Assembly: GCF_900141905.1 (NCBI RefSeq)
Contig: NZ_FQZF01000004.1
Span: forward strand, 62,001 to 126,000
Direction: 5' to 3'
DNA from: Muricoccus roseus
GTDB taxonomy: Bacteria; Pseudomonadota; Alphaproteobacteria; Acetobacterales; Acetobacteraceae
Length of the DNA: 64,000 nucleotides
Shown: positions 33,935 through 44,700 of the stretch, piece by piece
How the letters are laid out: each line of letters starts with the position of its first letter
Position numbering within the stretch: the stretch's first letter is position 1
The notes under the pieces: generated by a model
Databases searched by the model: none
What the model saw: the letters and a program-made list of their open reading frames with translations, nothing else
What the model was told of the DNA's origin: nothing
Position numbers and translations under genes: made by a program

Positions 33935-34438
33935 TCAGGCGGCTTCCTGCTCCATCTCCAGCGCCGCCGGCAGGATGCTGGCGCGCGTGACATCCGTGAG
34001 CTGCTGGTCCTGCGCCTTCTCTTCGGCGAGCGTCTGCGCGAGCAGCTCGGCGACCTCGGTCTGCCCCATCGCCTTGGAGAGCTCGACCATCGTCCCGTAG
34101 GCCGCGATCTCGTAATGCTCCATGCGCTGCTGGCTGGCCACGATCACCAGGTCCATCACCGGACCCTTGTCCTGCTCCTCCATCTCATGCATCGCCTCCT
34201 CGACGAGGCCGCGCATCGCCTCGCACACCTTGCGGCCGGGGCGCGCGCCCATCTTGTCCAGCGCCTGCTCCACGCGGTCGCGCTGCTCTTCGCTCTGCGC
34301 GATATGGGCCTCGATCCCCTGCTTCAGCTGGGGGTCAGACGCCTTGCGCAGCGTCCTCTTCATCGCCTGGATCGCCTGCTTCTCCGCGCTAAAGGCATCC
34401 TTCAGCTGGTCGACCAGCATCGTCTGCAGTTCGCTCAT
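33935..34438 (-). CDS. DUF892/YciF-type ferritin-like protein
   Basis: A 167-residue helical bundle. Its opening LQTMLVDQLKDAFSAEKQAIQAMKRTLRKA is the DUF892 signature (LxDxxxAE). AHIAQSEEQRDRVEQALDKMG, RMEHYEIAAYGTMVELSKAMG and AEEKAQDQQLT carry the Glu/His ligands. First gene of the pair with the DUF892 gene at 33376. GGAGAATGTGACG precedes the start. A TGAAC-N16-CGTT element 47-71 bp upstream fits an EcfG stress promoter. Confidence 0.85.
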   Translation of the reverse strand: MSELQTMLVDQLKDAFSAEKQAIQAMKRTLRKASDPQLKQGIEAHIAQSEEQRDRVEQALDKMGARPGRKVCEAMRGLVEEAMHEMEEQDKGPVMDLVIVASQQRMEHYEIAAYGTMVELSKAMGQTEVAELLAQTLAEEKAQDQQLTDVTRASILPAALEMEQEAA

Positions 34439-34484
34439 TCGTCACATTCTCCGGGAAGGGTGGAAGCACCACCGAGACCCTTCG

Positions 34485-34509
34485 AACGCGCCAGCATCAG
34501 ACCGGTTCA
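34485..34509 (-). promoter_or_regulatory. Candidate EcfG-type promoter for the DUF892 pair
   Basis: Read on the minus strand: TGAAC (34509-34505), a 16-bp spacer, then CGTT (34488-34485). That is one mismatch from GGAAC-N16-CGTT, with the -10 element 47 bp before the start at 34438. DUF892 genes are frequent general-stress targets, so the position is meaningful. The remaining part of the 342-bp gap 34439-34780 contains GGAAT-N14-CGTT at 34575-34597 with a non-ideal spacer, facing the catalase gene, and no gene that I can support. Confidence 0.45.
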
Positions 34510-34780
34510 GCGGCCCACGACATTTCAGATGGATGACGAAACTAACATGGGTTAATCGCATGCGCCGCAGCTCTCGGAATACTCGCTTCTCGCGCGTTGC
34601 GCACCCGCCGGGCTTCGACTCCGCGGCCTTGTTGCTCCTCTGGATGAGCGGCTCCGTCGTCAGTGAAAAGCGGTCAAAGCTGCGTGTCCATCATCCTAAG
34701 TTAAGCCGGATGCTTCGAAACCGCCCCAAGGAGAACGGAGTTACGAGCCTGCACCGGCTCGCTTGCCACAGGATTCCCTC

Positions 34781-35641
34781 ATGTTCTTCTCCACCCCTCG
34801 CCTGCAATACCCTGTTCGAGTGGATCGGCCCAATCCCGTTTTCGCAAGGGCCTTGCAGCAGGCGATCGGCGGCGTCGAAGGCGAAATCCGCGTGATGCTC
34901 CAGTACCTCTTCCAGTCCTGGGGCGCGCGGGGGCCGATGAAGTATCGTGACATGCTCCTCAATACCGGCACGGAGGAGATCGGGCATGTCGAGATGCTTT
35001 CCACCGCCGTCGCGCTGAACCTCGAAGGCGCGCCACTCTCCTTTCAGGAGGAGATGTCCGCGGATCCGATGGCGGGCGCCGTGCTGAACGGCATGAACCT
35101 CCGCCACATCCTCTCGACCGGCCTTGCCGCCACGCCGGAGAACTGCAACGGCGTTCCCTTCAACGCCAGCCATGTCTATGCGAGCGGCAACCTGGCCGCG
35201 GACATGTATGCGAATGTCGCCGCGGAGGCGACCGGCCGCGCCCTCGCGGTGCGGCTTTACGGCATGACGGATGATCCGGGCATGAAGGACATGCTGTCCT
35301 TCCTCATCGCCCGCGACACGATGCATCAGCAGCAATGGCTGGCCGTGATCGAGGAACTTGGCGGCACCGCGGCGCTGCCGATCCCGAACAGCTTCCCGCA
35401 GGCGCAGGAGAAGGGCGAGTTCGCCTACGCCTTCTTCGTCCACAGCGCCGATGGCATCGCGCCCGAGGGGCGTTGGACGACCGGTACGTCGCTCGACGGC
35501 AAGGGCCAGTTCGAGGCGATGATCTCCAAGCCGCTCGGCGAGGTTCCGCAGCTCGCGCCGGCCCGCCCCGATGGCGGCGCCCAGGCGGAGCAGACGACCA
35601 TGCAGCCCCCGGCAGGCGTGCCTGGCGGCACCATCTCCTAA
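34781..35641 (+). CDS. Manganese catalase (non-heme)
   Basis: A 286-residue di-manganese catalase that dismutates hydrogen peroxide in the cytoplasm. All five ligand motifs are visible: Glu in GGVEGEIRVMLQYLFQSW, Glu and His in TEEIGHVEML, Glu in AAEATGRALAV and His in ARDTMHQQQWLAV. Length and C-terminal Gly/Pro tail are normal. Start at ATG 34781 with AGGA upstream; a TTG six codons earlier is less likely. It lies opposite the DUF892 pair, forming a peroxide/stress group. The glycosyltransferase gene follows 18 bp after its stop on the same strand. Confidence 0.9.
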   Translation: MFFSTPRLQYPVRVDRPNPVFARALQQAIGGVEGEIRVMLQYLFQSWGARGPMKYRDMLLNTGTEEIGHVEMLSTAVALNLEGAPLSFQEEMSADPMAGAVLNGMNLRHILSTGLAATPENCNGVPFNASHVYASGNLAADMYANVAAEATGRALAVRLYGMTDDPGMKDMLSFLIARDTMHQQQWLAVIEELGGTAALPIPNSFPQAQEKGEFAYAFFVHSADGIAPEGRWTTGTSLDGKGQFEAMISKPLGEVPQLAPARPDGGAQAEQTTMQPPAGVPGGTIS

Positions 35642-35659
35642 CGCGACATCACACCGGGT

Positions 35660-36920
35660 TTGAGGCCGGCCACCGGTGGGCCGGCCCTTCCTCCCTCGAG
35701 AAGCAGGAGCCGTCCCATTCTTTCCTTCCCGTCCGAGGCGCAGGTCTCGAAGCCGCTTCTCATCTGCTTCTCGCATCTGCGCTGGAACTTCGTGTTCCAG
35801 CGCCCCCAGCATCTCCTGACCCGGGCGGCCGAGACGTATCGCGTCCTCTTCATCGAGGAGCCGATGCACCGTCCAGCCGAGGCAGGCCTTCCCCGCATGG
35901 AGCTGCGCGACACCCCGGATGGCGTTCAGGTCGCGACCCCCATCCTGCCCGCAGGGCTAGACGAGGCGCGGAGCGATGCCGCCCAGCGCGCCTTGATCGA
36001 CGACCTGCTGGAAGGGCCGCAGGGGGCCGAGCCGATCGCGGTGGCCTGGTACTACACCCCGATGGCGCTCTCCTTCTCGGGCCATCTGCAGCCGCAGGTC
36101 ACGGTCTATGACTGCATGGACGAGCTGTCGGCCTTCCGCGGTGCCTCGCCGGGCCTGCGCCTGCTGGAGCGCCGGCTGATGCAGCGCTCGGACCTCGTCT
36201 TCACCGGCGGGCGCAGCCTTTACGAGGCGAAGCGTGGCCTGCACCCGCATGCGCATCTCTTCGCCAGTGGCGTGGACGCCGCGCATTTCGCCCCCGCGCG
36301 GAACCTGGGCGATGCCTGTCAGGAGCCGGCCGATCAGGCCGGGCTGCCGCGGCCGCGCCTCGGGTGGTTCGGCGTGGTCGATGAACGGATGGATCTCGAG
36401 CTCCTCCGCAGCGTCGCCGAGCGCCGGCCGGACTGGACCTTCGTCATGCTTGGCCCGGTGGTGAAGATCGACCCCGCCAGCCTGCCGCGCCCGGCGAACA
36501 TCCACTGGCTCGGCTTCAAGTCGCATGACGAGCTGCCGCAGTACCTGGCAAGCTGGGATGTGGGCTTCATGCCCTTCGCGCTGAATGAGTCCACCCGCTA
36601 TATCAGCCCGACCAAGACGCCGGAGTATCTGGCGGCCGGCGTGCCGGTAGTGTCCACCCCGATCACGGATGTGGTGCGGGATTGGGGCGAGGATGGGCTG
36701 GCGGCGATCGCCAGCAACGCCGATGAGGTGATCGCCGGCGCCGAGGCCGCGATGATCCAGCCCCGCAGTGCCTGGCTCGCCAAGGCCGATATGCGTCTCG
36801 CCCGTATCTCCTGGGATTCGGTCTGGGCGAGGATGAAGGCCCTGATCGGACAGGCAGCGGCGCGCGACCTGGCGGATGGGGCGCAGAACCGCGCGATGTC
36901 CAGCTCCACGGCGGCTCCCC

Positions 36921-36928
<8 letters not shown>
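35660..36928 (+). CDS. Glycosyltransferase (GT1/GT4-like), start uncertain
   Basis: A glycosyltransferase of up to 422 residues with the motifs PLLICFSHLRWNFVFQRPQHLL, VTVYDCMDELSAFRGA, RPRLGWFGVVDERMDLELL, IHWLGFKSHDELPQYLASWDVGFMPF and SPTKTPEYLAAGVPVVSTPI. It is the type often encoded with UDP-galactopyranose mutase. It presumably adds a sugar (perhaps galactofuranose) to a cell-surface or exported glycan. The first standard start in frame is TTG 35660, which has no ribosome site. AGGAG at 35705-35709 is positioned exactly for an ATT codon at 35717. The last 8 bases overlap glf. Confidence 0.83.
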
Positions 36929-38066
<1,138 letters not shown>

Positions 38067-38067
38067 A

Positions 38068-39324
38068 ATGGCGGCCATGACGGATGACCAGGGGAAGCCT
38101 CTCTTCCCCAGCTTCTTCATGGGCGGTTTCGAATGCTCGACGCATCGCCGGCACGACGGCCGGCGCCTGGATCTCGTGGCCTCCACCCGTCACGACGAGT
38201 TGGCGGAGGAGGATTACGCGGCGCTGGCCACCCACGGGATGCTGGGCGCCCGGGATGGCGTCCGCTGGCATCTCGTGGAGACGGCACCGGGGGAATACGA
38301 CTGGTCCAGCGTGCTGCCGCAGATGCGGGCCGCCCGCGCGGCCGGGGTGCGGGTGGCGTGGGACATGGCCCATTACGGCTATCCCGACTTCATCGACCCG
38401 TGGTCGGAGGATTTTGTCGAATCCCTCGCCCGCTACACCGCCGCCTTCGCCCGCCTCGCGCTGGAGGAGGAGGGGCAGCCGCCCATTCTCTGCCCGGTGA
38501 ACGAGATCTCGTTCTGGGCCTGGGCGGGAGGAGAGGTCGCGCATTTCAACCCTAAGGCGCAGGGGCGTGGCGGCGAGCTGAAGCAGCAGCTCATCCGGGC
38601 CTCGCTGCGTGCTGGCCGGGCGGCCCGGGCTGCCGTGCCGGGGACGCGGATCATCGCGGTGGATCCGCTGATCCGGGTCGTGCCGCTCAAGCCGGAGGAT
38701 GCGGGCCATGCCGAGGCCTATACCGGCTCCCAGTGGCAGGGCTGGGATGCCCTTCTCGGCCAGGGCTGGCCGGAACTGGGCGGCGGGGATGACGGCTTCG
38801 ACGTGATGGGCGTGAACTACTACTGGAACAACCAGTGGGAGTATCAAGGCGAGAAGATCGAGGCCGGCGACCCCCGCTACCGTCCGTTCCGCGAGTTGCT
38901 GGTGGACGCCTGGCAGCGCTACCGCCGCCCCATCTTCCTGGCCGAGACAAGCATCGAGGGCCAGCCACGCGCCCCGTGGCTCCGCTATGTCTGCGCCGAG
39001 GTCCGGGCGGCGATGCGGCTGGGCGTGCCGGTCGGCGGCATCTGCCTCTACCCCGTGCTGAGCCATCTCGGCTGGGACAATGACCGCTACTGCCCCAACG
39101 GCCTGTTCGAGTTGGAGGCCAGCGGGGGGCGCCGCCCCTGCCATGGGCCTCTCGCCCTGGAGTTGCGGCGCCAGCGGGCGGTGTTCGAAACCCAGATGCG
39201 TGGCTCGCCTGTCCCCGAGGACCCGGATGCGCTGCCGATCCTCGCGGCCGCGCTGGGCGAGCTGGAGGAGGAGCGGCGGGCCCGGGATGCCGGGCGGCGG
39301 GCGACCAGGACCCGGTCGGCCTAA
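38068..39324 (+). CDS. Clan-A glycoside hydrolase (GH1/GH5-like)
   Basis: A 418-residue TIM-barrel hydrolase. The acid/base Glu is E146 in CPVNEISFWAWAGGE and the probable nucleophile is E293 in FLAETSIEG. WDMAHYGYPDFIDPW and VMGVNYYWNNQWEY resemble beta-glucosidase relatives. It has no signal peptide. The start ATG 38068 is 1 bp after the glf stop, with an alternative ATG at 38077. It completes the three-gene glycan cassette and may trim or remodel that glycan. The substrate is unknown. A hairpin at 39345 follows. Confidence 0.75.
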   Translation: MAAMTDDQGKPLFPSFFMGGFECSTHRRHDGRRLDLVASTRHDELAEEDYAALATHGMLGARDGVRWHLVETAPGEYDWSSVLPQMRAARAAGVRVAWDMAHYGYPDFIDPWSEDFVESLARYTAAFARLALEEEGQPPILCPVNEISFWAWAGGEVAHFNPKAQGRGGELKQQLIRASLRAGRAARAAVPGTRIIAVDPLIRVVPLKPEDAGHAEAYTGSQWQGWDALLGQGWPELGGGDDGFDVMGVNYYWNNQWEYQGEKIEAGDPRYRPFRELLVDAWQRYRRPIFLAETSIEGQPRAPWLRYVCAEVRAAMRLGVPVGGICLYPVLSHLGWDNDRYCPNGLFELEASGGRRPCHGPLALELRRQRAVFETQMRGSPVPEDPDALPILAAALGELEEERRARDAGRRATRTRSA

Positions 39325-39344
39325 AGTTCCCTCAGGGATGCAGC

Positions 39345-39371
39345 AGGCTCCGGCGTTCGGCGCCGGGGCCT
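39345..39371 (+). terminator. Hairpin after the glycan cassette
   Basis: An 11-bp stem (AGGCTCCGGCG pairing with CGCCGGGGCCT, one T-G pair) with a TTCGG loop begins 20 bp after the glycosidase stop. The UUCG-type loop makes it very stable. No long T-run follows, so it is probably a weak intrinsic or Rho-assisted terminator. Confidence 0.5.
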
Positions 39372-39474
39372 GTACCGCCATGCCGCATTCAGTCGCATTT
39401 CGTAGAAGAAGCCGAGTTCGGCTAAGCTGAGGCTCTGGGGCCAACGTCCCGGTGCGGGGGCGGCGCGGACGCCC

Positions 39475-40239
39475 ATGGAGCGTGCCTTGCAGAACATGGA
39501 GCATGTGCCGGAGCGGCAAAGGCTGGTCCGGAAGCTGGAGAGCATCACGGACCTGACCGAGGAGGAGCGGCAGGCTCTCATGGACCTTCCCGTGATCCTG
39601 CGGGAGTTCGATGCGGGCCATGACATCGTGCGCTCCGGCGATCACCCCCAAAGCTGCTGCCTCATCCTGACCGGTTTCGTCTGCCGCTACATGCTGCTGC
39701 CGGACGGTCGGCGCCAGATCGTCGCCTTCCACCCGCCGGGCGACATCCCGGACCTCCAGAGCCTGCATCTTAAGACCATGGACCACAGCGTGGCCGCCAT
39801 GGCCCGCACCACGACCGCCTTCATCCCGCATGAGAACCTGCAGCGGATGACCCAGCGATTTCCCGGCCTCCTGCACGCCTTCTGGCGGGAGACGCTGATC
39901 GACGCCTCGGTCTTCCGGGCCTGGATGGTCGCGCTCGGGCGCAGAACCGCCCATGAGCGGGTGGCGCATCTTCTCTGCGAGATGACGCTTCGCTTCGCCG
40001 CGGTGGGCCTGGCCGAGGGGATGACGTACCAGATGCCCGTCACGCAGAACGACATCGCCGACGCTCTCGGCCTGTCCAATGTGCATGTGAACCGGGTGCT
40101 GCAGGACCTGCGGCGGGACGAGCTGATCGTCTGGCGTCGGAACACGATCACGGTGCTGCAATGGGGGGCGCTCAAGGACCTGGCGGCCTTCGACCCCACC
40201 TATCTCCACATCAGGAATCTTCCCGGGCTTCTGCAGTAG
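39475..40239 (+). CDS. Crp/Fnr family transcriptional regulator
   Basis: A 254-residue regulator with a cyclic-nucleotide-type barrel (AGHDIVRSGDHPQSCCLILTGFVCRYMLLPDGRRQIVAFHPPGDI) and helix-turn-helix (MPVTQNDIADALGLSNVHVNRVLQDLRRDELIVW). It resembles the regulator at 14208-14948 in both domains. No clustered N-terminal Cys ligands are seen. The preceding 150 bp contain a terminator-like hairpin and the presumed promoter. The effector is unknown. Confidence 0.86.
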   Translation: MERALQNMEHVPERQRLVRKLESITDLTEEERQALMDLPVILREFDAGHDIVRSGDHPQSCCLILTGFVCRYMLLPDGRRQIVAFHPPGDIPDLQSLHLKTMDHSVAAMARTTTAFIPHENLQRMTQRFPGLLHAFWRETLIDASVFRAWMVALGRRTAHERVAHLLCEMTLRFAAVGLAEGMTYQMPVTQNDIADALGLSNVHVNRVLQDLRRDELIVWRRNTITVLQWGALKDLAAFDPTYLHIRNLPGLLQ

Positions 40240-40372
40240 CGCCTGCTCCGGCCCTTACCGATCCGGGTTCCCACGTGAATCTTGACCGCTCGCCGTGGCT
40301 CCGGGCAACGCATACAGGCCGGTCGCGTTTCACGGCTTCCGACCACCCCGCCCCCCTCCGAAGGCCGACCCG

Positions 40373-41440
40373 ATGCGCCTGTTCCGCTGCCAGAACTGCG
40401 AGCAGTTGCTGTATTTCGAGAACACGCATTGCGAGCGCTGCAAGCTGCGCCTCGGCTATCTCCCGGACAACGCGACCCTCTCCGCGATGCAGCCCGAAGG
40501 CGATGCCTGGCGCCCCCTGGCGGCACCCGGAGGGCTGCGGCGCTTCTGCTCGAATGCCGAGTTCGATGTGTGCAACTGGACCATTCCGGCGGATTCGCCT
40601 GAAAGCTTCTGCGCGGCCTGCCGGCACAACCGGACCGTCCCGAACACAGCCGAAGGCGACAACCTGCAGCGCTGGCGGAAGCTGGAATTCGCGAAGCACC
40701 GGCTGTTCTACACGTTGGTGCGCTTCTGCCTTCCCCTGGCGAACCGGAACGACGACCCGGAAGGGCTGGCCTTCGACTTCCTGGCGGATTCCCCGGACCC
40801 GGGCGGCCCGAAGATCATGACCGGTCATGACAACGGCCTGATCACCATCGCGCTCAAGGAGGCGGACGACGCCGAGCGCGAGATGATGCGCAAGAACATG
40901 GGCGAGCCCTACCGCACCCTCCTCGGTCACTTCCGGCACGAGGTCGGGCACTACTTCTGGGACAAGCTGGTGCGGGACGGCGGGAAGCTGGAAGCCTGCC
41001 GCGCCATCTTCGGCGACGACAGCGAGAGCTACGAGGCGGCGCTGCAGCGCCACTACGCGGAAGGACCGCCGGCCGACTGGCAGGACCACTTCGTAAGCGC
41101 CTACGCCACCACCCACCCCTGGGAGGACTTCGCGGAAAGCTGGGCCCACTACCTGCACATCGTCGACACGCTGGAAACGGCCAGCTCCTTCGGCCTGCGG
41201 GTGCAGCCGAAGCTCGACAAGACCGGCGAACTGCACGCCAGGATCGACTACGACCCCTACAAGGAACCGGACATCCACAGGATCATCGACGACTGGCTGC
41301 CCCTGGCCTTCGCGGTGAACAGCCTCAACCGCAGCATGGGACAGCCGGATCTATACCCCTTCGTGCTGTCACCCGCCGCCATCGGGAAACTGGGCTTCAT
41401 CCACGACCTCGTCCGGTCCGATGGGCAGTCCTCGGGCTGA
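40373..41440 (+). CDS. Zinc-ribbon putative metallopeptidase (HEVGH type)
   Basis: A 355-residue soluble protein. An N-terminal zinc ribbon has C6-x2-C9 and C20-x2-C23, and a second cysteine group lies at C59, C67, C80 and C83. A catalytic zinc motif H189-E-V-G-H193 follows. FAESWAHYLHIVDT downstream (Glu/His) could supply the third ligand. This matches the putative zinc-binding metallopeptidase family. Substrate and role are unknown. Start at ATG 40373 (GAAGG upstream); a GTG at 40295 would add 26 Pro/Arg-rich residues. It is 133 bp after the Crp/Fnr gene. Confidence 0.78.
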   Translation: MRLFRCQNCEQLLYFENTHCERCKLRLGYLPDNATLSAMQPEGDAWRPLAAPGGLRRFCSNAEFDVCNWTIPADSPESFCAACRHNRTVPNTAEGDNLQRWRKLEFAKHRLFYTLVRFCLPLANRNDDPEGLAFDFLADSPDPGGPKIMTGHDNGLITIALKEADDAEREMMRKNMGEPYRTLLGHFRHEVGHYFWDKLVRDGGKLEACRAIFGDDSESYEAALQRHYAEGPPADWQDHFVSAYATTHPWEDFAESWAHYLHIVDTLETASSFGLRVQPKLDKTGELHARIDYDPYKEPDIHRIIDDWLPLAFAVNSLNRSMGQPDLYPFVLSPAAIGKLGFIHDLVRSDGQSSG

Positions 41441-41472
41441 TGCGGTCCGGCGGGGGGCTCTGACCCTAAGGG

Positions 41473-41698
41473 GAGGGCTCCGCCCTCGACCCGCCAAGGG
41501 CCTGAGGCCCTTGGAACCCCATCTGACTGCCGTGGATGCCCCGGAATGGAGGGGTTTCTAGTTCTGGCTTTTCCTGCCCTTGCAGTCGCCTCAGGTCATC
41601 GACCCGATGCGCACCGTCAACCGAACGATTCCAAATTGAAGAAAGAGAAGAAGATGAGGGGTCCGGGGAGAGGAAGAATTCCTTCTTTCTCTCCCCGG
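41473..41698 (+). repeat. Structured intergenic repeat, copy 1
   Basis: First of three related elements. Stem 1 is GAGGGC/GCCCTC (41473-41487) and stem 2 is CCAAGGGCC/GGCCCTTGG (41494-41514). A GACTGC...GCAGTC pair encloses CCCC...GGGG. A degenerate stem 3 (GCCTCAGGTC...) follows. The terminal hairpin has arms CCGGGGAGAGGAAGAA and TTCTTTCTCTCCCCGG around TTCC (41663-41698), with one G-T pair. It lies between convergent genes ending at 41440 and 41793 and fills that 352-bp gap. No coding potential. Confidence 0.85.
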
Positions 41699-41792
41699 GA
41701 CAGGCCGACAGACCAGAACCAGAGCCCCGGAGCTCGAAGTCGTCCTGTGCGGCGGCGCGCCGGCCGCCAGGAATGAAGCAGGGCTCCCCCGG

Positions 41793-44700
41793 TCAGAAAG
41801 CCCCCCGCCGCAGGTCCAGGCTGCGCGGCGCCTCGCGCGAGACCTCGAGAGGCGGCTCCGCCATCGGGCCCGGCGTGTGGCCGAAGGGCTGGAAGCGGAT
41901 GCGGCGGCGCGCCTCGGCCTCGTTCGCGTTCACCGGCAGGGCTTCGTAGTTGCGTCCGCCGGGGTGGGAGACGTGGTGCGTCAGCCCACCCAGGCTGCGG
42001 CGGGTCCAGCGGTCATACAGGTCGAAGACCAGCGGCGACTGCGCCTTGATCGTGGGGTGCAGGGCGGAGGGGGGCGCCCAGGCCTTGAACCGCACGCCGG
42101 CCACGTATTCGCCCTGGCGTTCGGTGGGCGCCAGCGGCACGGCGCGGCCATTGCAGGAGAGGATGAAGCGTTCCTCCACCCAGCCTGTCACCCTGGCCTG
42201 CACGCGTTCGGTGGAGCTGTCCACGTAGCGCACCGTGCCGCCGCCGCCGGGTTCCTCGCCCAGCACGTGCCAGGGCTCCAGCGCGTGCCGCAGCTCGATC
42301 CCCGTGCCGCGGAGGGAGACCTCCCCGATCAGCGGGAAGCGGAATTCGAGATGCGGGGCGAACCACTCCCGCTCCAGCGGGCAACCCAGGCCGGCCAGCT
42401 CCTCGAGCGCGTCGTGGAAGTCCTGCGCCACGTAGTGGGGCAGCATGAACTCGTCATGCAGCCGCGTGCCCCAGCGTACGAGCCGCCGCTCATAGGGGTG
42501 GTGCCAGAAGGCCGCGATGGCGGAGCGCAGCAGGAGCACCTGGGCGGCGGACATGCGCGCATGGGGCGGCATTTCCGCCGCGCGCCATTCCACCAGGCCG
42601 AGGCGCCCGGAGCCGCTTTCCGGCGCGTAGAGCTTGTCGATGCAGAACTCGGTCCGGTGCGTGTTGCCGGTCATGTCCGCCAGCAGGTGCCGGAACAGCC
42701 GGTCCACCAGCCAGGGGGGCGTCTCCTTCCCGGCCTGGATCTGGGAGAAGGCAACCTCCAGTTCCGCGATGCTGTCCTGCCGCGCCTCGTCCACGCGGGG
42801 GTGCTGGCTGGTGGGGCCGATGAACAGGCCGGAGAAGAGGTAGGAGAGGCTGGGATGGTTGTGCCAGAAGCCCAGCAGCGACTTCAGCAGGTCCGGCCGC
42901 CGCAGGAAGGGGCTGTCGGCGGGCGTCGCGCCGCCCATCACCACATGGTTGCCGCCGCCGGTGCCGACATGGCGGCCGTCCAGCATGAACTTCTCGGAGG
43001 CGAGGCCGGTCTGGCGCGCCTCCTCATACAGCTCCTCCGTCCGCGTCACATGCTCCGCCCAGGAGGCGGAGGGGTGGACATTGACCTCGATCACGCCCGG
43101 ATCGGGGGTGACGGAGAAGCTGAGCAGCCGCGGATCGCGCGGGGGCAGGTAGCCCTCCAGCACCACCTTGCGGCCGGTCTCCTCAGCCGTTGCCTCGATG
43201 GCGGCGGCAAGGTCCAGCCAGTCCTCCGCCTGATGCAGCGGCGGGAAGAAGACGTGGATGAGGCCGCCGCGCGCCTCCACCGTCATGGCGGTGCGCACCA
43301 CGCCGGGCTCGCTGCGGCCCACCACGGGCAGGTCCTGCGGCACGGGGCGGAAGCCCTCGGCACCATTCGCCAGCCCGTTGCCCAACCCATTGCTCAGACC
43401 GTTGCCTAGGCCCGCGCCAAGGCCGCGCCCATCCGTGCCGGAGACGGGCTCGAAGGCCTGGCGGGAGGGCAGGGGAGCGAGCGGGGCAAAGGGGTCGGGC
43501 GCGATCTCGAACTCCCGCGCCCGATCCTCCTCCGACATCCAGGGCAGGGTTTCCAGCGGCAGGCGGAAGCCGATCGGGCTGTCGCCGGGCACGAGGAAGA
43601 GGTGCTCGCCGCGCAGGAACCAGCGGCCGGACTGCCAGCGCCGAGCGCCATCCTGAAGCACGCGCCGGATGGGCAGCACGCTGCCCACGGGTGAGGCAAG
43701 GCCCTGGCCGAAGACGCGGGCCAGCCGCGCCCGCTCCAGCGGGTCGCGCAGCTTCGCATCCTCCACCACCACATTCGCCGGCAGCCGGTGCTCCCGCCAG
43801 AGGAAGTAGTGGATGTCCTCATAGGCCGGGGTGACGAGGCCGGGATCAACCTGCAGGCGCTCGGCCAGGGCGGCGGCGAAGCGGGCGGCATCCTCCGCCG
43901 TCGCATCGCCCCGGTCGTCATCCGACGCGAGGAGGTCCGGGTTGCGCCAGACCGGCTCCCCATCGGCCCGCCAATGAGAGAACAGCGCCCAGCGCGGCAG
44001 CTGTTCCCCGGGATAGTGCTTGCCCATGGCGTATTGCAGGGCGGCACCAGGGGACCAGCGCGCCGCCAGGCGGCGGATCAGACGGCCGGCGAGGCTGCGC
44101 TTGGTCGGGCCGAGCGCCGTCGTCGTCCACTCCGGCGCGTCCATGTCGTCCGCCGCGACGAAGGTGGGCTCGCCGCCCATGGTCAGGCGCACGTCGCCCG
44201 CCGCCAGCACCCGGTCCACCTCCCGCCCGCGGACGAGGATCGCCTGCCACTGGGCCTCGGTATAGGGCTTGGTCACGCGAGGGGTCTCGCGCAGCCGCGT
44301 GACGCGCATGGCAAAGTCGAACTCGGCCTTGCTCTCCTCGACCATCCCGGAGATGGGCGCGGCGGAGGCGGGTTCGGGGGTGGCGGCGAGCGGGATATGG
44401 CCCTCGCCCGTCAGCAGGCCGGAGGTGGGGTCGAGGCCGATCCAGCCTGCGCCGGGCAGGTAGACCTCGCACCAGGCATGCAGGTCGGTGAAGTCCTCGC
44501 TCGGCCCCTCCGGCCCTTCCAGCGGCTTCACATCGGGCACGAGCTGGATGAGGTAGCCCGAGACGAAGCGCGCGGCGAAGCCGAGATGGCGCAGCACCTG
44601 CACCAGCACCCAGGCGCTGTCGCGGCAGGAGCCCTTGCAGGCCGTCAGCGTTTCCTCCGGCGTCCAGACGCCGGGTTCCATGCGGACCACATAGGAGACG

